This document shows, piece by piece, positions 42,277 to 42,323 of a DNA stretch of 42,323 nucleotides. This DNA is from an uncultured Akkermansia sp. (GTDB lineage: Bacteria; Verrucomicrobiota; Verrucomicrobiia; Verrucomicrobiales; Akkermansiaceae), in the NCBI GenBank assembly GCA_947631275.1, contig CANRKR010000013.1:1-42323 (forward strand). Direction: 5' to 3'. The notes under the pieces are model-generated. The model did no database searches. It was not told the origin of the DNA and saw only the letters and a list, made by a program, of their open reading frames with translations. Position 1 is the stretch's first letter. Each line of letters opens with the position of its first letter. The position numbers and the translations under genes were made by a program.

Positions 42277-42323
42277 GCACAAACCAATCGCATTAGGAAA
42301 TGCCAAAATTGGGGCCGACCCGT

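Overview
The window is a chromosomal segment of a bacterium at roughly 55-60% GC. It carries housekeeping genes and a respiratory complex I operon, and shows no tRNA, rRNA, CRISPR array, integrase or insertion sequence. The gene content suggests Verrucomicrobiota: a GH109-type Gfo/Idh/MocA enzyme, a CoaE-Rho fusion, a eukaryotic-type (GH13_8) branching enzyme, a truncated 7TM-HD protein and a general lack of Shine-Dalgarno sequences. That placement is inference from family resemblance and was not tested by a tree.

Layout. 1-1.4 kb: gap (GAPDH) with a strong terminator. 1.6-5.5 kb, minus strand: glgB then mutL, overlapping by 4 nt. 5.6-8.3 kb, minus: a DUF362 Tat protein followed by a membrane multi-ferredoxin protein with an internal Tat motif. 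8.3-8.88 kb: a non-coding stretch with an orphan minus-strand terminator and a possible small RNA. 8.9-11.5 kb, plus: nrnA-truB-ribF with 4-nt overlaps. 11.7-19.1 kb, plus: tkt, ftsK, a 7TM-HD phosphohydrolase and a BASS-type transporter. 19.1-21.7 kb: a small exported protein, a short encapsulated-type ferritin, and dnaB. 21.8-36.1 kb, minus: nuoD-E-F-G-H-I-J-K-L-M-N followed by a secreted GHL10/DUF187 protein; nuoA, B and C are not here. 36.4-37.8 kb, minus: the GH109-like enzyme. 38.1-39.9 kb, plus: a RelE/ParE-like protein, an ABC-2 permease and a Sel1-repeat protein, tightly spaced. 40.3-42.25 kb, minus: one ORF joining complete dephospho-CoA kinase to complete transcription terminator Rho.

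How the parts work together. NrnA, TruB and RibF form the usual RNA-turnover, tRNA-modification and flavin-cofactor cluster. The complex I genes give the membrane and hydrophilic arms except NuoA-C, so those must lie elsewhere. The DUF362 and ferredoxin pair looks like a quinol-linked periplasmic electron-transfer module of unknown substrate.

The clearest unexplained signals are: (1) sigma70-like promoters placed so close to start codons that seven transcripts would be leaderless or nearly so; (2) the CoaE-Rho fusion; (3) the dual Sec/Tat-looking Fe-S protein with a Tat-exported DUF362 partner; (4) a roughly 45-residue insertion in NuoH beside the quinone site; (5) a MutL whose endonuclease motif is recognisable but lacks its metal ligands. 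I found no defence island or mobile system, and nothing here is proven to be a wholly new system.
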